This document shows, one piece after another, positions 31,823 to 41,615 of a DNA stretch of 64,000 nt (the first letter of the stretch is position 1; each line of letters begins with the position of its first letter). This stretch comes from Gracilibacillus lacisalsi DSM 19029. GTDB taxonomy: Bacteria; Bacillota; Bacilli; Bacillales; Amphibacillaceae. The stretch is from positions 169,489 to 233,488 of the forward strand of contig NZ_KB898664.1 of the NCBI RefSeq assembly GCF_000377765.1, in the 5' to 3' direction. Both the position numbers and the translations under genes were made by a program. The notes under the pieces are model-generated. The model had not been told where the DNA came from. It saw nothing but the letters and a program-made list of their open reading frames with translations, and made no database searches.

Positions 31823-32586
31823 ATCACATGCAGGCAAAAAACAGCCTCTCCACGATCTTCCCAACACCAAAACCACCCGCAACAGTACCGAAAACTCCAA
31901 AACCATGGTCGGTAAATCATGCAATGAAGTGGTTGAAGGAACAAATACCGGAAGTTCGGATCGTACAGGATTCGATGGGTGGTACCCATATGATGTTTGC
32001 GAAAAGACGTGGTGGAGGAGTTGAGGATGTAAGAGGGCTTCGAAATAAATCTAATACTACAGTCAAAAGTAATATCGTTAACGAAGTGAAGGAAGTTGAC
32101 TTTGGAAAGCATATTATTAAAGGAAAAGATGGAAAGAAACAGCTCATTCCAAATACTAAGTATGTAACTGATGACAACTATAAGTATACTACCGATGAAT
32201 TTGGGCGTATTATGAAAGTAGAGGCTCCTGAACTGGTATTAAAAAAGGGTGGCAGAAATAAATATGCTCAGGCAAATGTGGGCGGAAATGATAGATTACC
32301 AGATGATGATGGTGGTCATTTAATAGGCGCACAGTTTAATGGTCCTCCTGATATTGATAATCTTGTACCACAAAACAGTCAAATTAACAGGAGGGGTGGA
32401 GTTTGGTATGATATGGAGACAGAGTGGGCCAATGCATTAAAAGAGGTACCGCCTAAGAAAGATTCTGTTAATATTATCCCAATTTATACCAATAATACAA
32501 TGCGACCAGATTCTTTTAAGGTTAAATATAAAATTGAAGGAAAGCGCCAAGTAAGGATAGAGATATTAAATAAATCGGGAGGTTAG
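31819..32586 (+). pseudogene. Orphan LXG toxin tip with DNA/RNA non-specific nuclease domain
   Basis: An open frame of 252 residues from the ATG at 31828, but with no ribosome-binding site and no LXG domain. Bases 31819-31983 copy the main toxin's linker (30323-30487) with five mismatches in 165 bp and no gaps. The C-terminal part is a different domain, with DDDGGHLIGAQFNGPPDIDN, then LVPQNSQINRRGG, the signature of the EndoNS_2-type nuclease tips seen in YeeF-like LXG toxins. It is best read as a displaced or silent toxin tip that could be joined to the full toxin by recombination in the linker. It is followed 4 bp later by its likely immunity gene. Confidence 0.82.
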
Positions 32587-32589
32587 AAT

Positions 32590-33081
32590 ATGAGTTTTGA
32601 GTTAGAATTAAATAAGTTATTTGAACAAATAGCTCAACATGTAAATGATATAATTCCGGTGGAATGGAGCGAGTTTTATTTCAATGGTGAAGTGAAGAAT
32701 AAAGAAGGTGGAGTGTTCTTCTTTTTTACCCTAGCTAATAATAAGGATGAACCTGTTTATTCACATGATATCCCAGATTTATTTCAAAAAGATGAGAGTG
32801 TGTACGATGAAGAACTTCATAAGCTGTTTGAACTGACTGTTCAACTGCAACAAATATTCATTGATAATGATCAAGAGCCTTGGTTTTCTGTTACCATAAT
32901 AGTTAATGATTCAGGTAAGTTAAATGTACATTTTGATTATACTAATTGGCATGATAGCGAATTTGGTCCGGCGGATAGAATTGATTATTTTGAGTATAAA
33001 TATTTAAGTAGTGATAAAGGTGATCTAGATTTAATTAAGAGAATGGAAGAATTTGAAAAAAATAATACTACTGTTGAATAA
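32590..33081 (+). CDS. YezG-family (DUF600) immunity protein
   Basis: 163 residues, strongly acidic, soluble. Features such as WSEFYFNGEV and the late HFDYTNWHDSEFGPADRIDYFEYKY fit YezG/DUF600 immunity proteins, which pair with YeeF-type nuclease tips in B. subtilis. GGGAGG is 8 nt before the ATG, and it follows the orphan nuclease tip by 4 bp, so it is most likely that tip's cognate immunity protein. Confidence 0.8.
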   Translation: MSFELELNKLFEQIAQHVNDIIPVEWSEFYFNGEVKNKEGGVFFFFTLANNKDEPVYSHDIPDLFQKDESVYDEELHKLFELTVQLQQIFIDNDQEPWFSVTIIVNDSGKLNVHFDYTNWHDSEFGPADRIDYFEYKYLSSDKGDLDLIKRMEEFEKNNTTVE

Positions 33082-33298
33082 AGTACTTGATAGCATTTTC
33101 ACCAGTTCGATATGATTAAAAAATTGATATTATGTACTTTCACAAAAAAATTATAAAAAGTCTACTTAGAATTTTGATGGTAAACTTATATTTGTTTATT
33201 CAAATAATGAAGAACCAATAACGGGTTCGAGAAGTAAAAGAAAATAATTTATTAAATAAACCTTGATTAGCTAAATGCCATTCAAGGTTTAATTTTTG
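33082..33298 (+). pseudogene. Second YezG-family remnant with terminator
   Basis: Within the 475-bp gap at 33082-33556, bases about 33165-33300 are a decayed copy of the 3' end of the gene at 33557-34009: a short frame with VYSNNEE, the shared AAGTAAAAGAAAATAAT, and the shared downstream hairpin (33258-33266 with 33282-33290). The 5' part is missing. The rest, 33300-33540, is AT-rich with no gene seen. Confidence 0.6.
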
Positions 33299-33556
33299 AA
33301 CAACGGACGTTATCTTCTTATAATTAAGCATCCATTGCTAACACAGCGAATATATTACCGGGAGAAACAAGATAGATGGGAAGCTAAATACTTGAAGGAA
33401 GTTCATTTAATCTGTGGTTTACTTTGTAAATGAGGTCTGATGCTTTAAATTCTAAAGGGTAGATAAATAATAGGGAAATTAAACAAACCAAAAGCAAAAG
33501 TATTAGCAGTCAAAATCTCGTTTTTTGTTATTATAGTTGAATTAGGAGGTTTTATA

Positions 33557-34009
33557 TTGGCAAAAGAATTTGAAGATTATTTGTCTGAACTACAAACTGA
33601 CATGGTAGCAATTAGTCTAGAGTATGTAGAAGATAGAGCTGATGATATTTTTATTTATTGTTCATATGAACCAGAGGCTTATTACCTTGATGTTTTTTTT
33701 AGACTTCAAGGGAAGCTTGTTTTGAAACATCAGCTAAATGATGTACCTGGTGATTTTACTTATGACACTTCAACTGAGAGACAACTAGCTTTACTACGTA
33801 TTGGTGTTCAAAATTTAGAGGAAATTCATAAAAAATGCAAAGAATACGGAAGAGACATGCCAACTGAAATAAAATTACATTATAATGTGAAACAAAACTC
33901 CTTAAAGGCAAACTATAAATATGATCTAGTTTATTCCAATGATGATGAATTATTGCCTGATGATATTTTCGATAACTGGTTTGAGGAAGTAAAAGAAAAT
34001 AATGAATAA
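33557..34009 (+). CDS. YezG-family-like (DUF600) immunity protein
   Basis: 150 residues, acidic, soluble. The C-terminus KYDLVYSNDDELLPDDIFD and the YYLDVFFRLQGKLV strand region fit the DUF600-type immunity family, though it is quite different from the protein at 32590. A TTG start follows AGGAGG. It has no toxin tip directly upstream, so it looks like an orphan immunity gene kept against toxins of neighbours. Its 3' end is the source, or a sister, of two remnants in this island. Confidence 0.7.
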   Translation: MAKEFEDYLSELQTDMVAISLEYVEDRADDIFIYCSYEPEAYYLDVFFRLQGKLVLKHQLNDVPGDFTYDTSTERQLALLRIGVQNLEEIHKKCKEYGRDMPTEIKLHYNVKQNSLKANYKYDLVYSNDDELLPDDIFDNWFEEVKENNE

Positions 34010-34013
34010 ACTA

Positions 34014-34052
34014 TACCTTGATGGGGCTAAATGCCTTTCAAGGTTATTTTTT
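34014..34052 (+). terminator. Terminator of the orphan immunity gene
   Basis: A 7-bp stem (34015-34021 with 34038-34044) followed by six T, 5 bp after the stop. It is the intact version of the hairpin at 33258-33290. Confidence 0.8.
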
Positions 34053-34253
34053 AATGATGATCGACACAGCGTGATGATTATACAACATACATCGGATCGG
34101 TTTTCATTTTTTCACCGCCTGAAAACCTCCATTGATCAAAGCCTCTCTTCATATACAGAAACTATACTTCGAAAAACAATACCGTAGTATATGTATAATT
34201 CCCTCCAAAAAGGAAAGGATGAAAAATAAAAATGGAAAAGTGAGGGAATGTTA

Positions 34254-34442
34254 GTGATTTGTCCGAATTGTCGCAGCAAGAATATCGGAATTATCGGTCC
34301 TGAGCAATATTATTGCTGGGATTGCTTCATTGAATTATCTGTCCAAAATGATATGCTGCATTTGCATGAAGTAGAAATGGATGGATCGTTAAGCTCATTA
34401 GATGATTTATTTTCTGATGAGGAAAGACGTGTAGAAAGGTAA
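34254..34442 (+). CDS. yrzR: Small zinc-ribbon protein (YrzR-like)
   Basis: A 62-residue protein with two CxxC pairs, CPNC near the start and CWDC about 20 residues later, forming a zinc ribbon, then an acidic tail. It occupies the place of B. subtilis yrzR, before yrrI. An ATG at 34248 lies only 1 nt from the GAGGG site, so GTG at 34254, 7 nt away, is the better start. The stop overlaps the next ATG by one base. Confidence 0.7.
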   Translation: MICPNCRSKNIGIIGPEQYYCWDCFIELSVQNDMLHLHEVEMDGSLSSLDDLFSDEERRVER

Positions 34443-35515
34443 TGAAGTCCAATCAAGCCAAAATTCGTCTCGTTCTGCAACTGATTATTCTTTGCTTAGC
34501 AGTTCTGTTTCTCTATTTAATGTACATCCTGTTTCCGTTCTATAAGCACGTGCTTATTGTCATTTTACAGGTGTTGGCACCATTTTTAATCGCAGGATTA
34601 ATCGCATATCTATTACATCCAGTTGTCGAAAAACTTCATCATTTTCGTATTCCAAGGCCATTGGCTATTATATTCATATATATCCTTTTTTTCGCACTTA
34701 CTGGGTATGGTATTTATATATCCTTTCCAATGTGGATGAAGCAACTACAGGAAATGCAACAGAATATCCCGCAATATGTAGATGCTTATCGCACATTTAT
34801 CTATGATATTTATGATCAAACATCATTTCTGCCAGAGGGATTTCATGATCATTTAGACCAACTCTTTGAAAATATTGAAACAACATTAGGGGAACAGTTT
34901 ACCAACCTATTGAAAAATATCCCTTTGTTGTTTGATATTTTTGTCATGGTAGCAGTGATCCCCATTTTAGCTTTTTACTTTCTAAAGGATTATCAGAAAT
35001 TGCAGAGAAGCATACTAAGAATGATCCCGCAAAAATATCAAGCTTTCACGAAAAAATTAGCACATGAAATGGAAGAAAGCCTTGGTCAGTATATTCGCGG
35101 TCAAATATTAGTCTGTTTTCTCGTAGGCTTAGTGAGTTACTTTCTGTTAAGATGGGTTGGGATGAATTATGCAGTTGTGTTGGCAACGATTATTGGTTTC
35201 ACCAATTTCATTCCTTATTTTGGACCGATCATAGGAGCTATCCCTGCTGTGTTAATTGCCTTTACCATGTCAACGAAAATGGTGTTATATGTACTGTTGG
35301 TCGTGATAGCAGTCCAAATAACAGAAGGTAATCTACTTTCACCATTTATCGTAGGAAAAAGCATTCACATACATCCTGTGTATTTAATTTTGGCATTATT
35401 TATTGCAGCAAAGACCGCAGGAGTGGTTGGGATGATTTTTGCAGTTCCATTCCTAGCTGTTGCTAGAGTAGCAGTGCCTTTGATGGTTAGACAAGTGAAA
35501 GCAATTGACAGATAG
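34442..35515 (+). CDS. AI-2E family transporter (YrrI-like)
   Basis: A 357-residue membrane protein with about seven helices: two pairs at the N-terminus, a long soluble helical stretch (about 105-150), then a C-terminal bundle with FTNFIPYFGPIIGAIPA (about 255-271) typical of AI-2E/PF01594 proteins. Family members export small molecules or act as ion antiporters; the substrate here is unknown. It is coupled to yrzR. The last codons contain the -35 box of the alaS promoter. B. subtilis has the glnQHMP operon between yrrI and alaS; it is absent here. Confidence 0.85.
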   Translation: MKSNQAKIRLVLQLIILCLAVLFLYLMYILFPFYKHVLIVILQVLAPFLIAGLIAYLLHPVVEKLHHFRIPRPLAIIFIYILFFALTGYGIYISFPMWMKQLQEMQQNIPQYVDAYRTFIYDIYDQTSFLPEGFHDHLDQLFENIETTLGEQFTNLLKNIPLLFDIFVMVAVIPILAFYFLKDYQKLQRSILRMIPQKYQAFTKKLAHEMEESLGQYIRGQILVCFLVGLVSYFLLRWVGMNYAVVLATIIGFTNFIPYFGPIIGAIPAVLIAFTMSTKMVLYVLLVVIAVQITEGNLLSPFIVGKSIHIHPVYLILALFIAAKTAGVVGMIFAVPFLAVARVAVPLMVRQVKAIDR

Positions 35516-35533
35516 CCTAAAGTTATCTATAAT
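35505..35533 (+). promoter_or_regulatory. Consensus sigma-A promoter of alaS leader
   Basis: Perfect TTGACA (35505-35510) and perfect TATAAT (35528-35533) with 17-bp spacing. The -35 lies inside the last codons of the upstream transporter gene. Confidence 0.9.
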
Positions 35534-35539
35534 ATGCTA

Positions 35540-35789
35540 GCGAAGTTAAATAAATCAAAAACGATGAAAAACCTGAGTACTGGATTATCGTTTCAAAGAG
35601 AGGAATTTCCGTGGCTGAAAGAAATTCTAAATGCTCTGATTCAGGAAGCTAGTTTGAAGTGCAGCGAAATACTGCCGGTTCCATCACCGTTACTGATGTT
35701 AAGGTGACAGTCACGTTGACTGTAATTAGGGTGGTACCGCGGATATAACTCTCGTCCCTGCTGATTAAGGCAGAGATGGGAGTTTTTTT
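35540..35789 (+). promoter_or_regulatory. T-box leader of alaS
   Basis: The stem I distal region CCGTGGCTGAAAG is at 35609-35621. ATTC, five bases, then GCT (35633-35635, alanine) is the likely specifier. The T-box AGGGTGGTACCGCGG is at 35728-35742, and the terminator spans 35748-35789 with a 7-T tail. Uncharged tRNA-Ala should cause readthrough into alaS. Confidence 0.93.
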
Positions 35790-35825
35790 ATTGGAAATTA
35801 AGCAAATAAACGGAGGCGATTAATC

Positions 35826-38462
35826 ATGAAGCATTTAACATCTGCTCAAGTGCGACAAATGTTTTTAGACTTTTTTAAAGAAAAAGGTCATGGTATTGAA
35901 CCTAGTGCATCATTAGTACCAAAAGATGATCCGACATTATTGTGGATCAACAGTGGTGTGGCAACTTTAAAAAAATATTTTGATGGTCGAGTAGTACCAG
36001 AAAATCCTCGTATTGCCAATGCACAAAAATCAATTCGTACGAATGACATTACCAACGTAGGTTATACAGCAAGACACCATACTTTCTTTGAAATGTTAGG
36101 TAACTTCTCGATTGGTGACTATTTCAAGGAAGAAGCAATCGATTTTGCCTGGGAATTTTTAACCGGTGACAAATGGATTGGCTTTGATCCGGAGAAACTA
36201 TCGGTTACCGTACACCCGGAAGATGAAGAAGCATATGTGCTATGGCGTGATAAAATCGGCTTACCCGAAGAACGCATTATTCGACTAGAAGAAAACTTCT
36301 GGGATATTGGGGAAGGTCCTAGTGGGCCAAATACCGAAATTTTCTATGACCGTGGCGAAGGATATGGTAATGATCCAAATGATCCGGAACTGTATCCAGG
36401 TGGTGAAAATGAACGTTATTTAGAGATCTGGAACCTAGTGTTTTCACAGTTTAATCATAATCCGGATGACACATATACCCCATTACCGAAGAAAAATATT
36501 GATACCGGGATGGGACTTGAGCGTCTAGTTAGTGTGATTCAAGATACGAAAACAAATTTCGAAACAGACTTATTTTTACCGATTATAAAAGAAACAGAAA
36601 AGTTCGCTAATACTACTTATCAAGCAAAAGAAGAAACAGATGTGGCATTTAAAGTGATTGCTGACCATATTCGTACTGTAACATTTGCGGTGAGTGATGG
36701 CGCATTACCTTCAAATGAAGGTCGTGGCTATGTATTGCGTCGTCTCCTGCGTCGTGCTGTGCGCTATGCTAAACAAATCGGAATAGAGAAGCCGTTTATG
36801 TATCAGCTTGTTCCGACGGTAGGAGCAATTATGGAAGCTTTCTATCCAGAAGTGAAGAATAAAACAGACTTTATTCAAAATGTGATTAAAACAGAGGAAG
36901 AACGTTTCCATGAAACATTACAGGAAGGCTTACAAATCTTAAACACGATCATTGAACAAGAGAAGGCGAAAGGAAATAAAGTATTCCCGGGTGAGGAAGT
37001 CTTCCGCCTTTATGACACGTATGGATTTCCAAAAGAGTTAACAGAAGAGTATGCAGGTGAAGCAGGATTTACGCTTGACGTGGCAGGATTTGAACAAGAA
37101 ATGGCCAAGCAACGTGACAGAGCACGTAATGCTCGTCAAAAAGTCGATTCCATGCAAATTCAGGATGGCGTATTAAATGAAATCAACGCAGAAAGCTCTT
37201 TTGTAGGTTATGAATACTTACAAGCAGAAACAACGGTACTAGAAATGGTTGCTGATAAAGATCGAGTAGAATCTGTAACAGCAGGAAGTGAAGCATACGT
37301 TATCTTAGCTGAAACACCTTTTTATGCTGAAAGTGGTGGTCAGATTGCTGATAAAGGTACGATCTCCTTTGACGGTGGACATGCAGAAGTACAAGATGTA
37401 CAGAAAGCTCCTAACGGACAAAACCTTCATCGTATATTGATTCAGGAAGGTACGCTAACAAAAGGACAGGCTGTAAAAGCACAGGTTGACAAAACCTCCC
37501 GTCAGTACATCATTAAAAATCACACGGCAACCCACCTCTTGCATCAAGCATTAAAAGATGTATTAGGCGAACACGTTAATCAAGCCGGTTCATTAGTAGC
37601 GAGTGAGCGTCTTCGTTTTGACTTCTCTCATTTTGGTGCGGTAACAGAGCAAGAAATTACCGAGATTGAACAGAGAGTCAACGAGAAAATTTGGGCTTCT
37701 ATTCCGGTATCCATTAGTAATAAAGGAATTCAAGAAGCTAAAGAAATGGGTGCTATGGCCTTATTTGGCGAAAAATACGGCGATATTGTACGTGTAGTCC
37801 AAATCGGTGATTATAGTATTGAGTTATGCGGTGGTTGTCACGTTCAGAACTCTGCCGAAATTGGTTTATTTAAGATTGTTTCGGAAGCAGGAATTGGCGC
37901 AGGTACCCGAAGAATCGAAGCAGTAACAGCTAAAAGTGCTTATCAATATGTGAATGGTAAACATCAATTGTTACAAACTGCTGCCAATCAACTGAAAACA
38001 AAAGAAGACCAAGTACCTGAACGTATTGAACATCTATTTAATGACATGAAAGAACAAAATCGTCAAATTGAATCATTACGAGCCAAGCTTTCCCAATTAG
38101 AGGCTTCATCGATCCTTGATGATGTTCAAGAAGTAAATGGAGTAAACGTGTTAGCGAAAAAAATGGATGTTTCTGATATGAATCAATTGCGTCAAATGGT
38201 AGATGAAATGAAACAAAAATTAGAATCAGGTATTATTTTGCTTGCTGCGGTCAATAATGACAAGGTACAGTTAGCATCAGGAGTTACCAAGGATTTAGTA
38301 GCGAAAGGGTATCACGCTGGAAATTTAATTAAAGAGACTGCTAAGATTTGTGGTGGAGGCGGTGGAGGCCGTCCAGATATGGCACAAGCTGGTGGTAAAG
38401 ATGCGACTAAATTATCAGAAGCTCTTGCTTATGTAGAAAAATATGCGCAAGAGGTACAATAA
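35826..38462 (+). CDS. alaS: Alanyl-tRNA synthetase
   Basis: An 878-residue class II synthetase: catalytic domain (about 1-250, with [19 protein letters not shown]), tRNA-binding region, editing domain with [11 protein letters not shown] and [13 protein letters not shown] zinc residues, and the C-Ala domain ending with [15 protein letters not shown]. It charges tRNA-Ala and clears mischarged Ser and Gly. Length equals the Bacillus norm. CGGAGGCG precedes the ATG. Control is by its T-box leader. Confidence 0.97.
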   Translation: MKHLTSAQVRQMFLDFFKEKGHGIEPSASLVPKDDPTLLWINSGVATLKKYFDGRVVPENPRIANAQKSIRTNDITNVGYTARHHTFFEMLGNFSIGDYFKEEAIDFAWEFLTGDKWIGFDPEKLSVTVHPEDEEAYVLWRDKIGLPEERIIRLEENFWDIGEGPSGPNTEIFYDRGEGYGNDPNDPELYPGGENERYLEIWNLVFSQFNHNPDDTYTPLPKKNIDTGMGLERLVSVIQDTKTNFETDLFLPIIKETEKFANTTYQAKEETDVAFKVIADHIRTVTFAVSDGALPSNEGRGYVLRRLLRRAVRYAKQIGIEKPFMYQLVPTVGAIMEAFYPEVKNKTDFIQNVIKTEEERFHETLQEGLQILNTIIEQEKAKGNKVFPGEEVFRLYDTYGFPKELTEEYAGEAGFTLDVAGFEQEMAKQRDRARNARQKVDSMQIQDGVLNEINAESSFVGYEYLQAETTVLEMVADKDRVESVTAGSEAYVILAETPFYAESGGQIADKGTISFDGGHAEVQDVQKAPNGQNLHRILIQEGTLTKGQAVKAQVDKTSRQYIIKNHTATHLLHQALKDVLGEHVNQAGSLVASERLRFDFSHFGAVTEQEITEIEQRVNEKIWASIPVSISNKGIQEAKEMGAMALFGEKYGDIVRVVQIGDYSIELCGGCHVQNSAEIGLFKIVSEAGIGAGTRRIEAVTAKSAYQYVNGKHQLLQTAANQLKTKEDQVPERIEHLFNDMKEQNRQIESLRAKLSQLEASSILDDVQEVNGVNVLAKKMDVSDMNQLRQMVDEMKQKLESGIILLAAVNNDKVQLASGVTKDLVAKGYHAGNLIKETAKICGGGGGGRPDMAQAGGKDATKLSEALAYVEKYAQEVQ

Positions 38463-38464
38463 TT

Positions 38465-38494
38465 TTGGTAATTTTTATTAATAGAAGGTATAAT
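38465..38494 (+). promoter_or_regulatory. Candidate promoter of ireB-ruvX-yrzB
   Basis: TTGGTA (38465-38470), 18 bp, TATAAT (38489-38494), 43 bp before the first ATG and just after alaS. Confidence 0.45.
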
Positions 38495-38536
38495 AGATAG
38501 ATACAAATCGTTGTAATATTATTTGGGGGTGCTTCC

Positions 38537-38803
38537 ATGGATGGAATGGACAAGACAATGAAATTTGATTTTTCTGAAGAGCCCATTGAGCAGAATGTGG
38601 AAGAAGTGTTGTTGTTAGTGCATAATGCGCTCGAGGAAAAAGGATATCATCCAATCAATCAAATTGTTGGATATTTATTATCAGGTGACCCGGCTTATAT
38701 TCCACGACATAAGGATGCACGAAATTTAATAAGGAGAATTGAGCGCGATGAAATCATTGAAGAATTAGTCAAGTATTACATTAGCGCCAATAACAAGAAA
38801 TGA
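38537..38803 (+). CDS. IreB family regulatory phosphoprotein (YrzL)
   Basis: 88 residues. [11 protein letters not shown] near the N-terminus holds the threonine phosphorylated in Enterococcus IreB by the PASTA kinase IreK. The core [20 protein letters not shown] (about 49-68) is the family hallmark. It forms the conserved ireB-ruvX-yrzB trio. GGGGGTG precedes the ATG. The stop overlaps ruvX by four bases. Confidence 0.92.
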   Translation: MDGMDKTMKFDFSEEPIEQNVEEVLLLVHNALEEKGYHPINQIVGYLLSGDPAYIPRHKDARNLIRRIERDEIIEELVKYYISANNKK

Positions 38804-39219
38804 CAAAAGTATTAGGACTAGATGTAGGATCAAAAACGATCGGTGTGGCGATCAGTGATGCATTAGGGTGGACTGCCCAAGGTTTAACAACGATTCATTG
38901 GCAGGAACCAGATTATAAATCGGTACAAGATACGTTTAAACAATTGATCGATGAACATACTATAGAAAAAGTCGTCATTGGCTTACCTAAAAATATGGAT
39001 GGTTCAATCGGCTTTAGAGGTGAAGCATCGCAAGATTTTGCGAAGTTCATAAAAGATACCTTTTCAAAAGAGGTTATTCTTTGGGATGAACGACTCACAA
39101 CAATGGCTGCAGAGAAGGTTTTATTAGAAGCGGATATGAGTCGTTCGAAACGCAAGAAAGTTATTGATAAGATGGCAGCCGTCATGATTTTGCAAGGTTA
39201 CTTGGATAGTCAACCATGA
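38800..39219 (+). CDS. ruvX: Putative pre-16S rRNA nuclease RuvX/YqgF
   Basis: 139 residues of the RNase H-like YqgF family. [16 protein letters not shown] (about 5-20) carries the first catalytic Asp, [11 protein letters not shown] (about 66-76) the substrate loop, and LWDERLTT (about 96-103) another acidic residue. The E. coli protein matures the 16S rRNA 5' end. It is translationally coupled to ireB and followed 13 bp later by yrzB. Confidence 0.93.
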   Translation: MTKVLGLDVGSKTIGVAISDALGWTAQGLTTIHWQEPDYKSVQDTFKQLIDEHTIEKVVIGLPKNMDGSIGFRGEASQDFAKFIKDTFSKEVILWDERLTTMAAEKVLLEADMSRSKRKKVIDKMAAVMILQGYLDSQP

Positions 39220-39232
39220 AGGAGGATTACAA

Positions 39233-39517
39233 ATGGCACTAGAAGAAAAAGAACGTATCATCATTCCTGATGAAAATGGCGAAGAACATTTATTTGAAGT
39301 TCTGTTTACATTTGATGTCGATCAGACACAAGAATCTTATGTAGCAGTAGTACCAGCTGAACAGAAAGAAGACGAAGAAGTAGAAGTATTCGCATTCCGT
39401 TACGAAGAGAAAGAAAACGACGATGATCTTGCCCTGTATCACATTGAATCTGACGATGAATGGGACATGGTCGAAGAAGTATTAAACACAGTAGCAGAAA
39501 ACGATCTAACAGAATAA
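39233..39517 (+). CDS. yrzB: DUF1292 protein (YrzB)
   Basis: 94 residues, very acidic and rich in Glu and Asp, beginning with the IIPDENGEEHLFEVLFTFD motif of DUF1292. No function is established. It is the third gene of the ireB-ruvX-yrzB unit, with GAAGGAGG before its ATG and a terminator after. Confidence 0.9.
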   Translation: MALEEKERIIIPDENGEEHLFEVLFTFDVDQTQESYVAVVPAEQKEDEEVEVFAFRYEEKENDDDLALYHIESDDEWDMVEEVLNTVAENDLTE

Positions 39518-39524
39518 AAAGAAC

Positions 39525-39557
39525 AAAACTGACTGGGTTTGCCGGTCAGTTTTTTTT
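39525..39557 (+). terminator. yrzB terminator
   Basis: A 12-bp stem with one G-U pair (39525-39536 with 39542-39553), 5-nt loop and eight T. Confidence 0.9.
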
Positions 39558-39559
39558 AT

Positions 39560-40340
39560 TGTTGTCTAGCTCTTTTGCGAATTGACTTCTTCTTAACCCT
39601 TGTTTACTATTAAGTAATCTCATTGACTATGGCCTCCTTGGTGGGTGGTAGATTGAGTTAAACTTGGTTAAGTACTTCAATCGTAGCATAGTCATTGGGA
39701 CTTTTAGTGTTTGAATATATTATTTCATACACCAGGAATTTATAAATCTTGGGGAAGTGGATAACATGTAGGCAATTTGTCTAGACGCGCTCACGTGATT
39801 TCTTTATCTCCGTTAATTCTGAAGTCACTATGTTTTTAAGCGGGCGCTCTACGCATTGAATTCAACTGGTTACAATGGAATGCTATTTCGCAATAAACGA
39901 GAGCATTTTCGCATTAAACAAATGCAATAATGATAAAAAGGTGAATTTTTTAAAAGAGGTAAGCTAATATATTTAGCATTCATCGAACTATGATAAACTA
40001 ACTTCTTACGCGGAAAACTGTTGATTTGCATGGATAGATTTCCTTGTTAATTAACCTTTACACGGAAATCTTACAGTTTAATTTGGCTGTTTTCCTCGTG
40101 AAACGGGCTTTTCTCAGTTGATTCTAAAGTTTAACGGGTGCACTAAGCCTTTTCTCGTTTGGAAAGAAAGAATAAAATTGGTGCATCAACCGGATAACCT
40201 CGACTCCGGCTGTCCACTTTTCTTTCTGTGGGTTTTGCCCCTTCAGCTAGCTTTTTTCGAGTCAAAACCATTCGACAAAGTGGATCTTCAGGTCAGATCC
40301 AATGTAGTGATATTTATTACTCCCTTTTTTCCCTAATGTT
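39560..40340. repeat. Long intergenic stretch made of repeat fragments
   Basis: About 830 bp without a gene. Near 39777-39860 lies an element starting TTGTCTAGACGCGCTCACG and ending GCGGGCGCTCTACGC, similar in its ends to the element at 20185-20402. At 39885-39930 two imperfect direct copies of a TTTCGCAATAAACGAGAGCA-type unit adjoin. At 40190-40300 the sequence is the reverse complement of 250-345, including the remains of the hairpin. Between these the sequence is AT-rich and unassigned. Confidence 0.5.
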
Positions 40341-40361
40341 TCCCTTTTGCAAAATTTGTAG

Positions 40362-40367
40362 TATAAT
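40362..40367 (+). promoter_or_regulatory. Candidate -10 box of mltG
   Basis: A perfect TATAAT 26 bp before the mltG start. The -35 position (TTTCCC at 17-bp spacing) is poor. Confidence 0.4.
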
Positions 40368-40392
40368 ATATCGGGTGAAAGGGGAGACCTAT

Positions 40393-41556
40393 ATGAGTAA
40401 TGATAAAAGTAAAGAAAAAGAAGAGAAAAACAACAAGTCTAAAAAGAAACTTACATATAAAGAAATTTCTCAAGAACGGGCGAAAGAAGCTAGTGTTGCA
40501 CGAAAAATTATCTTAATTGTATTTATCGTGTTAACAGCGATTATCATAATTGGTGGCTTTAGCGGTTATAAGTACGTAAAAAAAGGTTTATCACCAGTTG
40601 ATCCGGACAGTGATGAAACGGTCAATGTTACGATACCATTAGGATCATCAAGCTCAGATATTGCTAATATATTGGAAGATGAAGGCATTATCACCAATAG
40701 TTTGATCTATCGTTTTTACGTTAAATTTAATAATGCTGCTGATTTTCAAGCAGGGGATTACAGTTTGTCACCTTCTATGACGTTAGCAGAAGTGACAGAA
40801 GCCCTAGGAACAGGATCGCTTCAGCAAGAAGCACAATTACGTGTTACAGTACCGGAAGGTAGAAATATTGAAGAAATTGCATCCATCTATCAGGAACATG
40901 CAGGTATCGACAGTGAAGAATTTTTAGAAAAAATGACAGATCAGTCGTATATCGAAGGTTTGATCGAACAATATCCAAATGTATTAACCGAAGAGATCTT
41001 AGCAGAAGATATTGTTTATCCATTAGAAGGATATTTATTCCCGGCGACATATGAATTTTATACGGATGAACCTACTATCGATGATATCATTACCCAAATG
41101 CTCAATAAAACCAATGACGTTGTTGTTGCATACTATGACCAGATAGATGCATCAGATCTCTCCATCCATGAAGTGATTACTTTCTCATCTTTAGTAGAGG
41201 AAGAAGCACCATCAGAAGAAGATCGAAGAGAGATTGCGGGTGTGTTTAATAATCGATTGAACGAAGGTATGAAATTACAAACAGACCCAACAGTTATCTA
41301 TGCCCATGGGGAGCATATTTCAAGATTAACGTATGATCATTATGAAATAGATTCACCATATAATACGTATCAAGTACAAGGATTACCAGTTGGTCCAATT
41401 GCTAACTTCGGGGAAAGCTCTTTATCTGCAGTGCTTGATCCTGAAGAAAATAACTACTTATACTTCTTAGCAGATTCAGATGGAAACGTACATTATTCCA
41501 CTACGTATGAAGAACATCAAAACCTGGAAGATAAGTATATTCATAACGAGGAATAG
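40393..41556 (+). CDS. mltG: Endolytic murein transglycosylase MltG
   Basis: 387 residues from the ATG after AAAGGGGAG. The frame is open further upstream to 40228, but that part is intergenic repeat. A Lys-rich cytoplasmic start (to about 35) is followed by one membrane helix (about 37-60) and the YceG/MltG domain, with the catalytic glutamate in SSLVEEEAPSEEDR and the LQTDPTVIYAHG and PYNTYQVQGLPVGPI motifs. It cuts nascent glycan strands near the membrane and helps end peptidoglycan chains. It corresponds to B. subtilis yrrL. Confidence 0.93.
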   Translation: MSNDKSKEKEEKNNKSKKKLTYKEISQERAKEASVARKIILIVFIVLTAIIIIGGFSGYKYVKKGLSPVDPDSDETVNVTIPLGSSSSDIANILEDEGIITNSLIYRFYVKFNNAADFQAGDYSLSPSMTLAEVTEALGTGSLQQEAQLRVTVPEGRNIEEIASIYQEHAGIDSEEFLEKMTDQSYIEGLIEQYPNVLTEEILAEDIVYPLEGYLFPATYEFYTDEPTIDDIITQMLNKTNDVVVAYYDQIDASDLSIHEVITFSSLVEEEAPSEEDRREIAGVFNNRLNEGMKLQTDPTVIYAHGEHISRLTYDHYEIDSPYNTYQVQGLPVGPIANFGESSLSAVLDPEENNYLYFLADSDGNVHYSTTYEEHQNLEDKYIHNEE

Positions 41557-41557
41557 C

Positions 41558-41587
41558 AAAAGCAGGGGGTAACTGCCCCTGCTTTTT
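41558..41587 (+). terminator. mltG terminator
   Basis: An 11-bp perfect stem (41558-41568 with 41576-41586) and T run, immediately after the stop. Confidence 0.88.
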
Positions 41588-41615
41588 ACCTTGTTTTAGA
41601 AGGGAATGACAAAAA

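Noticed and set aside
34002-34187. 61-residue frame after the orphan immunity gene
   Set aside because: It starts inside the upstream gene and crosses its terminator hairpin; no ribosome site.
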